The notes below the pieces were generated by a model. The model was not told where the DNA came from. It ran no database searches and saw only the letters and a list, made by a program, of their open reading frames with translations. A program made the position numbers and the translations under genes. Of a stretch of DNA of 64,000 nt, positions 34,753 to 44,402 are shown piece after piece; positions within the stretch are counted from its first letter, which is position 1; each line of letters begins with the position of its first letter. Origin of the DNA: Butyricicoccus sp. (GTDB lineage Bacteria > Bacillota > Clostridia > Oscillospirales > Butyricicoccaceae); contig JAGHIZ010000103.1 in NCBI GenBank assembly GCA_017886875.1, forward strand, positions 62,001 through 126,000, read 5' to 3'.

Positions 34753-36086
34753 ACTTTTTCCTTTTTGAGTAATTTTCTCATCGTTATAATATAAGATATT
34801 GAAAGAGGTATAAGTGAACCTGGCCATGCAAGTGAATATGCTACACATATACCAGTAAACCCAAAATATTTAGCTAAAATTATACAGCCCACCGCACGCA
34901 TTATAAGCTCCATAATGCCCGCTATTGTAGGAACTAATCCCTGTCCTAAACCTTGAAGTGTATATCTTAAAATAAACAGTAATGAAAGTGACCAATAAAG
35001 TACACATGTAACCTGTAAATAAGTAGCAGCCATATCATTTACTATTGGTGCATCTTTAATAAATATACCCGAAAGCTGTCTTGCAGCAAAAAATGTAAGT
35101 GCGGTAACAACTGCTGTATATGAAAGTGACATTGCACAGCATCTTCTAACACCCATTTGTATACGTTTCATTTCACCCGCACCATAGTTTTGAGCCGCAT
35201 ATGTTGCCATTGTAAGACCAAATGAACTAAGCGGTGTTAATATAATCTGCTCTACCTTTTGTGCTGCTGTAAATGCAGCTACACTGGTTTCACCTTGTGT
35301 ATTAAGTACAATTTGTAAAGTTATAATTCCTATGCTTATAATTGAAGCCTGAAATCCCATAGGCATACCAACAGTTAAATGTTGCATTATTTCACTATTT
35401 GTAAGTTTAAAATCTTTGCGTTTAACATGAAGTATTGGGAATTTTTTTGCAATATAAATTATACAAAGCAAGCCAGATACAACTTGTGATATAACAGTTG
35501 CTAAAGCTGCACCAGATACACCTATTCCAAAACCTAAAATAAAAGCAAAATCCAATATTATATTTAAAATACTTGCTATTATTAAGAAAATAAGCGGTGT
35601 TCTGCTATCTCCTAACGCACGAAGCACATTAGAAAGAACATTAAACATCATAACAGCAAAAATACCCACAAAAATAATAACAAGATAGCTATAAGCATCA
35701 TCAATAATTTTTGCTGGTGTATTCATAGCTTCCAGTATCCATCTTGTAGCTGGAACAGAAATAACAGTTAAAACTATAGTAACTGCTGTACCAATTACTA
35801 TGTTAGCTGCAAAGCTCCGCCTTACACCGTCATAATCTTCTGCCCCGAAATATCTAGCAGTTACAATGGCTAAGCCAGAACTTACACCTTGAGCAAAACC
35901 GATAATAAAAAACACTATACTACCTGTACAGCCAACCGCTGCAAGTGCATTTACACCAAGCGTTCTGCCAACAATAAGTGTATCCATCATATTATAAAAT
36001 TGTTGGAACAGATTACCACCTAAAAGCGGAAGTGTAAACAGAAAAATAAGGCGGGCAGGCCCACCTGATGTCATGGATTTGGTCAT
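34743..36086 (-). CDS. MATE-family multidrug/cation antiporter
   Basis: 447 residues with twelve helices in two MatE repeats. The start MTKSMTSGGPARLIFLFTLPLLGGNLFQQFYNMMDTLIVGRTLG-type segment is typical of the clostridial DinF/NorM-like branch, with AVGCTGSIVFFI next. Such proteins exchange sodium or protons for drugs or metabolites. The C-terminus LLKKEKVCF overlaps the AEC gene start, suggesting a two-transporter operon. Confidence 0.9.
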   Translation of the reverse strand: MTKSMTSGGPARLIFLFTLPLLGGNLFQQFYNMMDTLIVGRTLGVNALAAVGCTGSIVFFIIGFAQGVSSGLAIVTARYFGAEDYDGVRRSFAANIVIGTAVTIVLTVISVPATRWILEAMNTPAKIIDDAYSYLVIIFVGIFAVMMFNVLSNVLRALGDSRTPLIFLIIASILNIILDFAFILGFGIGVSGAALATVISQVVSGLLCIIYIAKKFPILHVKRKDFKLTNSEIMQHLTVGMPMGFQASIISIGIITLQIVLNTQGETSVAAFTAAQKVEQIILTPLSSFGLTMATYAAQNYGAGEMKRIQMGVRRCCAMSLSYTAVVTALTFFAARQLSGIFIKDAPIVNDMAATYLQVTCVLYWSLSLLFILRYTLQGLGQGLVPTIAGIMELIMRAVGCIILAKYFGFTGICVAYSLAWPGSLIPLSISYIITMRKLLKKEKVCF

Positions 36087-36183
36087 AAAAAAATACCACT
36101 CTTTCTCTTAATTTCCGCTATCAGATTACACCATTATTATAAAATATTAAATACTCATAATTAACAAAAAAACATGCATTTTT

Positions 36184-37065
36184 TCATTTATTTTCTTCCA
36201 GCTTATACAAGTCAGCAACATCATAAATTGCTATATATGCCATTGGGTCTATCCTATGAACTATCTCACGCATATGGCTTATTTGAAAGCGGTTTAAAAC
36301 TATCCAAACAACTTTTCTATTTGCCCCAGAAAAGTAACCTTTTGCATCAAGTATAGTAATTCCTTGTTCAAATGTACTGGACAAATTTTTGCAAATATCT
36401 TCATGATTTGTTGTAACAATATAAACAGATTTTGCTCTGTCAAAACCTTCAACAATCGCATCAACCATTTTTAATGCTGCCATATAAGTAACTATGGAAT
36501 AAAGTGGCAAAATCCAGCTATTAATTGAAAAACCACATACAATATATAAAATTATATTATATCCCATTACAAATGTTCCAACAGACATACCGAGCTTTTT
36601 TGCAAATATGACTGCCATTACTTCTATACCGTCCATAGCACCGCCAAAACGAATTGCTAGACCACTTCCCAATCCTGAAATTATGCCGCCAAATAAAGCA
36701 CACAATAATAAATCTGAACCTGCAAGTGGTGAAGCAATACTTACATCTATTGGCAATATATCAGTTATAAGCCATGCAAAAAGTGAATAAATGGTAACAG
36801 TATAAATTGCATAAAATGTAAATAATTTACCCTGTCTTTTTAAACCATATAAGAACAATGGAAAATTTAAAAGCATTAAAAATAATGAAAGTCCATATTT
36901 TTCAGGTGTAAGTTGAGATAATAACATTGATGTACCTGAAATCCCGCTATCATATAATTTAACCGGTGACAAAAAGACTGTTATTCCAAAAGCATTTATA
37001 ATTCCCGCTATTGTAAGAAAAAATATCTTTTTAGGCTCTATTTCTTTTAAAAATTTAAATTTCAT
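36184..37065 (-). CDS. YitT-family membrane protein
   Basis: 293 residues. Five to six membrane helices come first (to about residue 195, with GLGSGLAIRFGGAMDGIEVMA as the conserved core). A cytoplasmic DUF2179 domain follows (YIVTTNHEDICKNL...FEQGITILDAKGYFSG, about 200-290). The function of YitT proteins is not settled; transport of a small metabolite is suspected. It starts immediately after the acetyltransferase stop, with AAGGAG in that gene's last codons. Confidence 0.88.
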   Translation of the reverse strand: MKFKFLKEIEPKKIFFLTIAGIINAFGITVFLSPVKLYDSGISGTSMLLSQLTPEKYGLSLFLMLLNFPLFLYGLKRQGKLFTFYAIYTVTIYSLFAWLITDILPIDVSIASPLAGSDLLLCALFGGIISGLGSGLAIRFGGAMDGIEVMAVIFAKKLGMSVGTFVMGYNIILYIVCGFSINSWILPLYSIVTYMAALKMVDAIVEGFDRAKSVYIVTTNHEDICKNLSSTFEQGITILDAKGYFSGANRKVVWIVLNRFQISHMREIVHRIDPMAYIAIYDVADLYKLEENK

Positions 37066-37479
37066 TTATCCAATCTCCTTTTTCATTAAAATATGTGGAC
37101 AAAATTCGTCCATATAAATTTCACCTTCAGCCTTATATCCACACTTTTCATAAAATCCTTTTGCTCTAAGTTGTGAAGATAATTCTATTTTTTGCCCTCC
37201 TAAATTTTTAATGACTTGTTCAGCTTTTTTCATAAGCTCTACGCCGTAATCCATTCCCCTATATTCTTTTATTATTGCAAAACGCCCTATATGATAACTG
37301 TTTCCTTCTAAAAATAGTCTACATGTTGCAATAGCTTTATTATCCAAATATCCAACAATATGTGTTGCAATATTGTCTTTATAATCAAATTCCTGTTCAA
37401 AGCCTTGTTCCTCTTTGAAAACCTTTAATCTTATTTTGCTTGCATCATCTAATAATTTTTTACTGATTTGAAATTCCAT
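37066..37479 (-). CDS. GNAT-family N-acetyltransferase
   Basis: 137 residues, one acetyltransferase domain related to ElaA/YjcF proteins. GRFAIIKEYRGMDYGVELMKKAE (near 70-90) contains the acetyl-CoA loop, a modified form of RxxGxG/A. The N-terminal RLKVFKEEQGFEQEFDYKD matches YjcF-like proteins. The substrate is unknown. It is in an operon with the YitT protein. Confidence 0.85.
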   Translation of the reverse strand: MEFQISKKLLDDASKIRLKVFKEEQGFEQEFDYKDNIATHIVGYLDNKAIATCRLFLEGNSYHIGRFAIIKEYRGMDYGVELMKKAEQVIKNLGGQKIELSSQLRAKGFYEKCGYKAEGEIYMDEFCPHILMKKEIG

Positions 37480-37504
37480 TTTTTTATACTCCTTTTAATA
37501 AAAT

Positions 37505-37528
37505 ACTCCCGAAGATGTGTTCGGGAGT
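37505..37528 (-). terminator. Terminator after the pdaA-like gene
   Basis: A 9-bp stem ACTCCCGAA/TTCGGGAGT with a 6-nt loop is followed on the minus strand by ATTTTATT. Confidence 0.7.
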
Positions 37529-37539
37529 TTATATATACT

Positions 37540-38691
37540 TTATTTTACCTGCATATTAACACTATTTGTCAAAGCATCATATGAAATTTGCACTCCAAAA
37601 GCATCACAAAGCTCTCTTATAGATACATAATTATTATTTTCGATACTATATGCATTGAAACTTTGTGAATTAAATGTCTGTTTAGTTTTTTTAGCTTGTT
37701 TTGCAGCCACATTTGATTTACCTGAAAGCTCTGAACCTACATAACTATATTCGCTATTTTTGGTAATTATAATTTGATTATCTTTAAAATCAATATCGAA
37801 TTCGTTATCTGTTCCATCAAGTGCAGCGGCAAAATCACGTAGTTTTATATAGTTTGTATTATTAAACATATATGATGTAATGTTTACAGGCTTTGAATTA
37901 ACATAAAAACTACAAGAACTTGGAATTGCTTTAACTACACCTGTATTAAGTTGAGGTAAACTTGATAAATAAGCAAATTCATAGCCTTGATTTTTAAGAT
38001 TTGTTATAAAAGTATCCAAAATACCTGCATTAGTTGAAGATGTAGAATGTAAAAGTATAATTGCACCATTATGCATACGCTTATTTAAAATATTTAATGC
38101 ACTTTCATAAGATGGTTGATTATTTGTATCCCAATCTGGATAAGCTACACTCCACAAAATTGTATTATAACCTAAACTTTGCAATGTTTGAAGTTTATCA
38201 TATGCATAAGAACCTTCTGGTGGACGAAAATATGGGTCTAGCGGTCTACCTGTTAAATTGTTAAATTTTACACTTAAATTATTAACTTCATTTATAAGTT
38301 TAGTGTTTGATATTTTGGTTATATTAGGGTGACTACTTGTATGATTACCCACTATATGCCCTTCATTTGCCATACGTTTAACAAGTTCCGGATTTTCATC
38401 TATATAATGTTCTAAAAGGAAAAAAGCAACGGGTACATTTTGCTTTTTAAGTACATCTAAAATTGTAGCTGTATAGCCATTTTCATAGCCTGCATCAAAG
38501 GTCAAATATATAGTTTTTTTTGATGTATCACCCATAAAATATGTGTTATATTGGGCAAGATTTTGCACAGTGTCCTCACCGTTTGGAGGCTGATTTAAAC
38601 CATTTGTGTATGAAAGTCCCCAATTTATAGCATGTACATTTGAAAATAAAGTTGCTGATATTAAAATACTTGATATTATTTTTTTAATCAT
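37540..38691 (-). CDS. PdaA-like polysaccharide deacetylase with copper-amine-oxidase-N-like domain
   Basis: 383 residues. A signal peptide (IISSILISATLFSNVHA) is followed by a NodB domain (about 55-245) close to PdaA, the spore-cortex muramic delta-lactam deacetylase. Seen are TFDAGYENGYT, the zinc pair in GNHTSSH, RPPEGSY, WSVAYPDWDTNN and ILLHSTS. The first motif has Ala where classic deacetylases have the second, metal-binding Asp; PdaA itself has Asn there. The last ~130 residues are a beta-rich domain (YIKLRDFAAALDG, YVSIRELCDAFGVQISYD) like copper-amine-oxidase-N repeats, probably for cell-wall attachment. GGGGGT supports the start at 38691. Confidence 0.85.
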   Translation of the reverse strand: MIKKIISSILISATLFSNVHAINWGLSYTNGLNQPPNGEDTVQNLAQYNTYFMGDTSKKTIYLTFDAGYENGYTATILDVLKKQNVPVAFFLLEHYIDENPELVKRMANEGHIVGNHTSSHPNITKISNTKLINEVNNLSVKFNNLTGRPLDPYFRPPEGSYAYDKLQTLQSLGYNTILWSVAYPDWDTNNQPSYESALNILNKRMHNGAIILLHSTSSTNAGILDTFITNLKNQGYEFAYLSSLPQLNTGVVKAIPSSCSFYVNSKPVNITSYMFNNTNYIKLRDFAAALDGTDNEFDIDFKDNQIIITKNSEYSYVGSELSGKSNVAAKQAKKTKQTFNSQSFNAYSIENNNYVSIRELCDAFGVQISYDALTNSVNMQVK

Positions 38692-38942
38692 ATAAATACC
38701 CCCAATCTTATACATTTATTTTACCAAATAATTAAAGGCGTGTACAGATTTTAACACTATACACTTTTTGTTTTTCACAAATCTTTCATATTAATATGGT
38801 GTCTATAAAATATTTTTAGTTAAAAAAGGTAGTTTTTTTATTTAACTTTCATTGTGTTATACAAAACATTATGATAAAATTCGTATAAAAGTTATAAAAT
38901 ATGCAACTTTGATACAAAATACTAGAATATTTGCTCTTTTTA

Positions 38943-38951
38943 TGTTATAAT
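38943..38951 (+). promoter_or_regulatory. Extended -10 promoter of the APC permease
   Basis: TGT followed by TATAAT (38946-38951) makes an extended -10 element; no good -35 box is seen. The 277-nt gap upstream holds only AT-rich sequence. Confidence 0.5.
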
Positions 38952-38992
38952 ACTTATTGTTCGTTTTAAAATTTAATAAAGGTAGGTGTCTA

Positions 38993-40432
38993 ATGGAAAA
39001 CTCTAAGAAAATCAAGTGGTATACACTTGGATTTATGGCGTTCTCCACTGTATGGGGTTTCGGAAACGTTCTTAACGGTTTCGTATATTTCAACGGTACA
39101 CAGGTTATCTTCAGCTGGATTCTGATGTTCGCTCTGTATTTCGTCCCTTATGCTCTTATGGTAGGTGAGCTTGGCTCTGCTTTCAAAAATTCAGGCGGTG
39201 GCGTTAGCTCTTGGATTCATGAAACCATTGGTGCTAAGTGTGCTTATTATGCAGGTTGGACTTATTGGGCTTGTCATATTACCTATATTGCAAGTAAAGG
39301 TAGTGGCGGCCTAAAGGCTCTTAGCTGGATGATTTTCCAAAATGGTACAACTTACGATACGTTCCCTACTCACTGGGTTCAGATTGCAACTTTAGTTGTG
39401 TTCTTGTTCTTCTGCTGGGTTGCTAGCCGTGGTTTAAACCCACTTAAAAAGCTAACAACTGTTGCTGGTACAAGTATGTTCGTAATGTCCATTCTTTATA
39501 TCATTATGATGTTTGCAGCTCCAGTTATCAATCCTAATGGCGGTTTTGTTTCCCTTGACTTCTCTTGGAATAATATCATTCCACAGTTTAACGTGCAGTA
39601 TTTCACCTCTCTGTCAATTCTCGTATTTGCAGTAGGTGGCTGTGAAAAGATTTCTCCTTACGTTAACAAGGTTGAAAATCCTTCTAAAGGTTTCCCTCGT
39701 GGTATGATTTCTCTGGCTATCATGGTTGTAGTTTGTGCTATGCTTGGCACAGTTGCTATGGGTATGATGTTTGACCCTGCTGTTATCAATGGTAGCACAG
39801 AAAGCTTTAACTCTTATGTTTCCAACGGTTCATACTGGGCATTCCAAAAGCTTGGTGAATACTATGGCGTTGGTAATGCACTAATGATTATCTATGCTGC
39901 ATGTAATGCAATTGGTCAGTTCTCTACTTTGGTACTTAGTATTGATGCTCCATTACGTATGCTGCTTGATAACGAAGATGCTAGACAGTTTATTCCAACT
40001 GCTCTGCTCAAGAAAAACAAGCATGGTGCTTATATCAATGGTATCTGGATGGTAGTAATTCTATCTGGTGCAATCATTGTTGTTCAGATTTTCGGCGGTT
40101 CTGGTGCGGCTGGTGTACTAACACAGCTTAACAAGTTAAACTCTGTAACAATGCCTCTGCGTTATCTGTGGGTATTTACCGCTTATATCGCTCTAAGAAT
40201 GTTTGGTAAAAAGTTTAATCCAGAATATCGCTTTACAAAATCTCAACCACTCGCTATTATTGCTGGTGTTTGGTGTTTCATTGTAACAGCTGCTTGCTGT
40301 ATCCTTGGTATGTATGTAAAGGGAGACCTTTACTCTACTATGCTTAATGTAATCACTCCATTTGTACTGACTGCACTTGGTCTGATTATGCCAATTATTA
40401 AGAAAAACGAAAAAACAAAAACGAACATTTAA
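38993..40432 (+). CDS. APC-superfamily amino-acid permease/antiporter
   Basis: About 479 residues and twelve membrane helices. The helix-1 region TLGFMAFSTVWGFGNVLNG and SGGGVSSWIHETIGAKCAYYAGWTYW in helices 2-3 resemble the glutamate:GABA antiporter and related branches. VFAVGGCEKISPYVNKVENPSKGFPRG marks the helix 6-7 region. The substrate is probably an amino acid. The ATG at 38993 has AGGTAGGTG before it; an upstream in-frame ATG was rejected. Codon use is biased to frequent codons, suggesting strong expression. Confidence 0.85.
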   Translation: MENSKKIKWYTLGFMAFSTVWGFGNVLNGFVYFNGTQVIFSWILMFALYFVPYALMVGELGSAFKNSGGGVSSWIHETIGAKCAYYAGWTYWACHITYIASKGSGGLKALSWMIFQNGTTYDTFPTHWVQIATLVVFLFFCWVASRGLNPLKKLTTVAGTSMFVMSILYIIMMFAAPVINPNGGFVSLDFSWNNIIPQFNVQYFTSLSILVFAVGGCEKISPYVNKVENPSKGFPRGMISLAIMVVVCAMLGTVAMGMMFDPAVINGSTESFNSYVSNGSYWAFQKLGEYYGVGNALMIIYAACNAIGQFSTLVLSIDAPLRMLLDNEDARQFIPTALLKKNKHGAYINGIWMVVILSGAIIVVQIFGGSGAAGVLTQLNKLNSVTMPLRYLWVFTAYIALRMFGKKFNPEYRFTKSQPLAIIAGVWCFIVTAACCILGMYVKGDLYSTMLNVITPFVLTALGLIMPIIKKNEKTKTNI

Positions 40433-40450
40433 GAGATTACTTCTCTTTGA

Positions 40451-40480
40451 AAGGGGGCGGGAGTTAATTTCCGTTCCCTT
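40451..40480 (+). terminator. Terminator after the APC permease
   Basis: A GC-rich imperfect stem (AAGGG.. with ..CCCTT, inner CGG/CCG) is followed by TTCTTTTT. Confidence 0.7.
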
Positions 40481-40485
40481 TTCTT

Positions 40486-40514
40486 TTTACACTTGCATTT
40501 ATTTATGTTATACT
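40486..40514 (+). promoter_or_regulatory. Promoter of the M18 aminopeptidase gene
   Basis: TTTACA (40486-40491) and TATACT (40509-40514) are 17 nt apart, overlapping the T-tract of the preceding terminator. Confidence 0.6.
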
Positions 40515-40544
40515 ATAAAAATAAAAACTTTTGGAGGGTTTACA

Positions 40545-41858
40545 ATGTTTGAAAAAACATCTAAAGATGTACTTGAATTTATAAGCAAATGCCCTAGCTG
40601 TTTTCATGCAGTAAATGAGCTTTCAAAAATGCTTGATAATGCTGGTTTTACACACCTTAAAGAGTGTGAAAAATGGGATTTAAAGCGTGGTGGTAAATAT
40701 TATACTATAAGAAACGGTTCTTCTATTATCGCATTTGATATTGGTGAAAAACTGGACAATTACCATTTCCAGCTTACTTCTTCTCATAGCGACTCACCTA
40801 ATTTTAAAATTAAGGAACGTGCAGAAGTCAAGGGCAAAGGTGACTATGTTAAGCTAAACACTGAAGTTTATGGTGGTATGATTTCTTCCACTTGGCTTGA
40901 CCGTCCACTTTCTATCGCTGGTAGAGTGCTTGTAAAAAATGATAATACCATCTGCTCTAAGCTTTTAGCATTTGATAGAGATTTAGTGCTTATTCCTAAC
41001 CTTGCTATACATTTAAACCGTGAAGTTAACAATGGTATGAAATATAGCAATCAGACTGATATGCTGCCTCTGTTTTCTGCCGGTGAATGTGATAGTTATG
41101 ATGAACTTATTGCAAATGAACTCGGTGTAAATAAAGAAGATATTTTAAGCAAGGATTTATATTTATATCCTCGCACACAGCCTAGTATTTGGGGTGCAAA
41201 AAAAGAATTTATATCATCTTCTCGTCTTGATGACTTACAATGTGCTTACACCTCTTTAACCGCTTTTATTAACGCTAATAATGAACATGCTGTTAATGTA
41301 TATTCTTGCTTTGATAATGAAGAAGTTGGTTCTGGCACAAAACAAGGTGCATTATCTACTTTCCTATACGACGTACTTCAGCGTTTAAACACTGGTTTAG
41401 GCTTTACAAGTGAAGATTATTATACTGCCATTGCTAAAAGCTTTATGGTTTCCTGTGATAATGCACACGCTGTACACCCTAACCACCCTGAAAAGACCGA
41501 TGCTGAAAACTGCACATATCTAAACAAGGGTATTGTAATTAAGTTTTCTGCTAACCAGAAGTATACAACTGATGCTATCAGTGCATCTGTATTTACTGAA
41601 ATTTGTAATCGTGCAAATGCACCAGTGCAAAAGTTTGTAAATCATAGCGATGTTGCAGGCGGTAGCACACTTGGTAACCTATCCTCACAAAAGGTTTCCA
41701 TGCATACTGTTGATATTGGTTTACCTCAGCTTTCCATGCATTCTGCTTATGAAACCGCTGGTGTTAAGGACTCAAAATATATGATTGATGCATTAACCGA
41801 ATTTTATAATACAAATCTGTGCATTACTGATAGTGAACAGATTGTATTTTCTAAGTAA
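40545..41858 (+). CDS. apeB: M18-family aspartyl-type aminopeptidase
   Basis: Cytosolic zinc aminopeptidase of 437 residues (family ~430). The metal ligands are visible: SSHSDSPNFK (His and Asp near 82), SRLDDLQ (bridging Asp), FDNEEVGSGT (catalytic Glu-Glu near 265) and HPEKTD/VNHSDVAGGSTLG near the C-terminus with the final His in SMHSAYETAG. M18 enzymes trim acidic or neutral N-terminal residues from peptides. GGAGGG precedes the ATG. Cotranscribed with the next small membrane protein, 3 nt away. Confidence 0.93.
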   Translation: MFEKTSKDVLEFISKCPSCFHAVNELSKMLDNAGFTHLKECEKWDLKRGGKYYTIRNGSSIIAFDIGEKLDNYHFQLTSSHSDSPNFKIKERAEVKGKGDYVKLNTEVYGGMISSTWLDRPLSIAGRVLVKNDNTICSKLLAFDRDLVLIPNLAIHLNREVNNGMKYSNQTDMLPLFSAGECDSYDELIANELGVNKEDILSKDLYLYPRTQPSIWGAKKEFISSSRLDDLQCAYTSLTAFINANNEHAVNVYSCFDNEEVGSGTKQGALSTFLYDVLQRLNTGLGFTSEDYYTAIAKSFMVSCDNAHAVHPNHPEKTDAENCTYLNKGIVIKFSANQKYTTDAISASVFTEICNRANAPVQKFVNHSDVAGGSTLGNLSSQKVSMHTVDIGLPQLSMHSAYETAGVKDSKYMIDALTEFYNTNLCITDSEQIVFSK

Positions 41859-41861
41859 AGC

Positions 41862-42497
41862 ATGAAAAAACAAATTTATATAGATAATCTTTATTTAACA
41901 AAAAAACTCACACCTGAATATCAAGATTTTTTTAATGATATTTTAAATAAAATATCAAATATAAATTCACTTACTGATTTAGAAAAAAGTGCGGCTGTAA
42001 ACTATGCACTTGAACAGTGTTTAAATGCTATAAAAGACGGAAAAACAGTCAAGGAAGCCTTTCCTGATAATGATTATGTGAAGAAATTTACAAAAAAATC
42101 TGTTTTGCAGTCTGTGAAGAAAAAACTCTGTCAGCAAGATTATGAAAAAGTGATTATATCCAGTATTTGGATTGTTTTCACTTTAAGCATGTTATTATTC
42201 TTTTTAAATAATCTTATAACTGGCAAATATCTTGTAAATTACTGGCTTGATGCTTTAATAGGTTGTGTTGCAGGTGCTATTGCATTCCAAAACTATCGCA
42301 TTAAGCATAGAATTATAAAACGCTATAATTTCAAAAAGCTTTATAAATATCTTGATATTGTAACTGTTTTAGCCTGTGTATTTATAAAGATTATCTCAAA
42401 AAGCAATTTTGATATAACATATTTACTGCTTGTAATATCATTTTTTGTGACAAAGAAAAACATCACTCCTGAATTTGAAGTGATGCTGAAAAAGTAG
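41862..42497 (+). CDS. Uncharacterised membrane protein
   Basis: 211 residues that I do not recognise. The first ~95 residues are soluble, helical and Lys/Asp-rich. Four hydrophobic segments follow (about 102-120, 128-145, 165-180 and 187-200), and the end is cytoplasmic and charged. The layout (soluble helical head, four helices) recalls DUF1129/DUF1048-type proteins, but no motif proves it. It starts 3 nt after apeB with no separate promoter, so it is probably coupled. Confidence 0.7.
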   Translation: MKKQIYIDNLYLTKKLTPEYQDFFNDILNKISNINSLTDLEKSAAVNYALEQCLNAIKDGKTVKEAFPDNDYVKKFTKKSVLQSVKKKLCQQDYEKVIISSIWIVFTLSMLLFFLNNLITGKYLVNYWLDALIGCVAGAIAFQNYRIKHRIIKRYNFKKLYKYLDIVTVLACVFIKIISKSNFDITYLLLVISFFVTKKNITPEFEVMLKK

Positions 42498-42504
42498 AAA
42501 CTAA

Positions 42505-42538
42505 AAACATCGTGCTATATCCATTTAGCACGATGTTT
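42505..42538. terminator. Bidirectional terminator
   Basis: A 13-bp perfect stem AAACATCGTGCTA/TAGCACGATGTTT with an 8-nt loop lies between convergent genes, followed by T-rich sequence on the plus strand. Confidence 0.85.
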
Positions 42539-42542
42539 ATTT

Positions 42543-43316
42543 TTATCTATAAAAAATACGTTTAATATCTGTACATTTCTTAGTTGTTGTATCAATATCG
42601 AAAATAATTCCGCCTAAAGCACATTCGCCCTCTGCCGTTTGGAAAGTTTCAGTTAAATCTCCCCTAAACATAGCAATAGATTGCTGTGGTTTTACTCCTA
42701 AAACCGACCACACAGGACCAGTCATTCCAATATCAGTTATATAGCCTGTGCCTTTTGGATTTACTCTCTCGTCTGCTGTCTGTACATGTGTATGTGTACC
42801 ATAAACCGCTGAAACTCTACCATCAAGATAAAAACCCATAGCTAACTTTTCACTTGTTGCTGCTGCATGAATTTCACATACAGCTATATCATATTTACCT
42901 TCCATTTGTCGTAAAATTTTATCTGCTGCTAAAAATGGATTATCTGGTCCAAAAGCCATTTCACACCTGCCTATTAGATTTATAACAAGCACACAATAAC
43001 CAAGAGTATCATATATACCAAACCCATCTCCTGGAGCTTGTGGTGCAAGGTTTGCTGGTCTAAGTATATATTTATTGTCTTCAAGATATGGCACTATTTG
43101 ACGTCTATTCCATACATGATTTCCAAGCGTTATAACATCTGCACCTGCTGCAAATATATCGTCTGCTTGCTGTGGAAATATTCCAACGCCTGCACAGTTT
43201 TCACCATTAACAATAGTAAAATCTATTTTATTTTCCTGTTTAATATGTCTTAATCTGCGTTTTAAGTGTTGCAGACCTGCTGAACCTACTACATCACCTA
43301 CTGCTAAAACTTTCAT
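42543..43316 (-). CDS. ymdB: YmdB-family metallophosphoesterase
   Basis: 257 residues of the TIGR00282 family. Metal residues are in GDVVGSAG (Asp8), NGEN (near 40), GNHVWNRR (near 68), EIHAAATSEK (near 150) and YGTHTHVQTAD (near 175). The Bacillus homologue hydrolyses cyclic nucleotides and affects biofilm and sporulation decisions. In Bacillus it follows rny directly; here it is 20 kb from rny and downstream of prs. AGGAGATAC supports the start at 43316. Confidence 0.92.
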   Translation of the reverse strand: MKVLAVGDVVGSAGLQHLKRRLRHIKQENKIDFTIVNGENCAGVGIFPQQADDIFAAGADVITLGNHVWNRRQIVPYLEDNKYILRPANLAPQAPGDGFGIYDTLGYCVLVINLIGRCEMAFGPDNPFLAADKILRQMEGKYDIAVCEIHAAATSEKLAMGFYLDGRVSAVYGTHTHVQTADERVNPKGTGYITDIGMTGPVWSVLGVKPQQSIAMFRGDLTETFQTAEGECALGGIIFDIDTTTKKCTDIKRIFYR

Positions 43317-43345
43317 AGTATCTCCTATTTCAAAAAATAAAAAAC

Positions 43346-43368
43346 CGGACAAGGGAAACACTTGTCCG
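43346..43368 (-). terminator. prs terminator
   Basis: An 8-bp stem CGGACAAG/CTTGTCCG is followed on the minus strand by GTTTTTTATTTTTTG. A T8 run on the other side makes it usable in both directions. Confidence 0.8.
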
Positions 43369-43381
43369 CTTTTTTTTAAAC

Positions 43382-44341
43382 TTAATCAAATAAAGTAGAA
43401 ACAGATGCTTCCTCGTAAATACGAGCAATAGCTTCAGTGAATACTGGTGCAACATTTAAGATGTTAATTTTATCAATCATCTTATTTTGTGGCAGAGCAA
43501 TAGTATCAAGTAAAGTTAACTCCTTGATTGGGCTATTCTGGATACGCTCAATAGCTGGACCAGAAAGCACACCATGAGATGCACAAGCATAAATTTCAGT
43601 AGCACCGCCCTTTTCAACAAGAGCGTTTGCAGCATGAACAAGGGTGCCTGCTGTGTCGATAAGGTCATCAATCAGCAGAACCTTCTTACCCTTTACATCA
43701 CCGATAATATTCATTACTTCAGATACATTAGCCTTTGGACGACGCTTGTCAATAATAGCTAAAGGTAAATCGAGCTTTTCTGTAAACTTTCTTGCACGGT
43801 TCACAGAACCAAGGTCTGGAGATACAACAACAGTATCAGCACGAGAAATACCAAACTTACCAGCATAGTAAGGAATAAGAACGGAAGAACCGAATAGGTT
43901 ATCAACAGGGATATCAAAGAAGCCCTGAATTTGAGTTGCATGAAGGTCCATTGTCAGCACTCTATCTGCACCAGCGGTTGTTAAAAGGTTTGCAACCAGC
44001 TTTGCAGAGATTGGGTCACGTGCCTTGCTCTTACGGTCTTGACGGGCATAGCCAAAGTATGGCACAACGGCTGTAATACGACCAGCAGATGCACGACGAC
44101 AAGCGTCAATCATAATCAGAAGTTCCATTAGAGTATCGTTTACAGGCTCACATGTAGACTGTACTAAGAATACATCTGAACCACGAACGGTTTCGGAAAT
44201 CGAGATTGAACATTCACCATCAGAGAAAGTACCGATAGTAGCCTTGCCCAGTGTAAGACCAAGTGCAGATGCGATTTGCATAGCTAGTGCTGGATGAGAG
44301 CTACCAGCGAAAATTTTAATGTTTTTACCGTGAGAAATCAT
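43382..44341 (-). CDS. prs: Ribose-phosphate pyrophosphokinase
   Basis: Makes PRPP from ribose 5-phosphate and ATP. About 319 residues. The nucleotide loop [12 protein letters not shown], the flag-like [40 protein letters not shown] and the PRPP-binding loop [13 protein letters not shown] (near 220) are all intact. The start is the ATG at 44341 with AGGGGGT 11 nt upstream; ATGs at 44350 and further up are alternatives. Codon use is biased toward frequent codons. It follows glmU, the same order as gcaD-prs of Bacillus. Confidence 0.94.
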   Translation of the reverse strand: MISHGKNIKIFAGSSHPALAMQIASALGLTLGKATIGTFSDGECSISISETVRGSDVFLVQSTCEPVNDTLMELLIMIDACRRASAGRITAVVPYFGYARQDRKSKARDPISAKLVANLLTTAGADRVLTMDLHATQIQGFFDIPVDNLFGSSVLIPYYAGKFGISRADTVVVSPDLGSVNRARKFTEKLDLPLAIIDKRRPKANVSEVMNIIGDVKGKKVLLIDDLIDTAGTLVHAANALVEKGGATEIYACASHGVLSGPAIERIQNSPIKELTLLDTIALPQNKMIDKINILNVAPVFTEAIARIYEEASVSTLFD

Positions 44342-44402
44342 TGAAATCATTACCCCCTGCATTCATTGCATAAAATTTTAGTTTTTTCATCTCTCGATTT
44401 TC

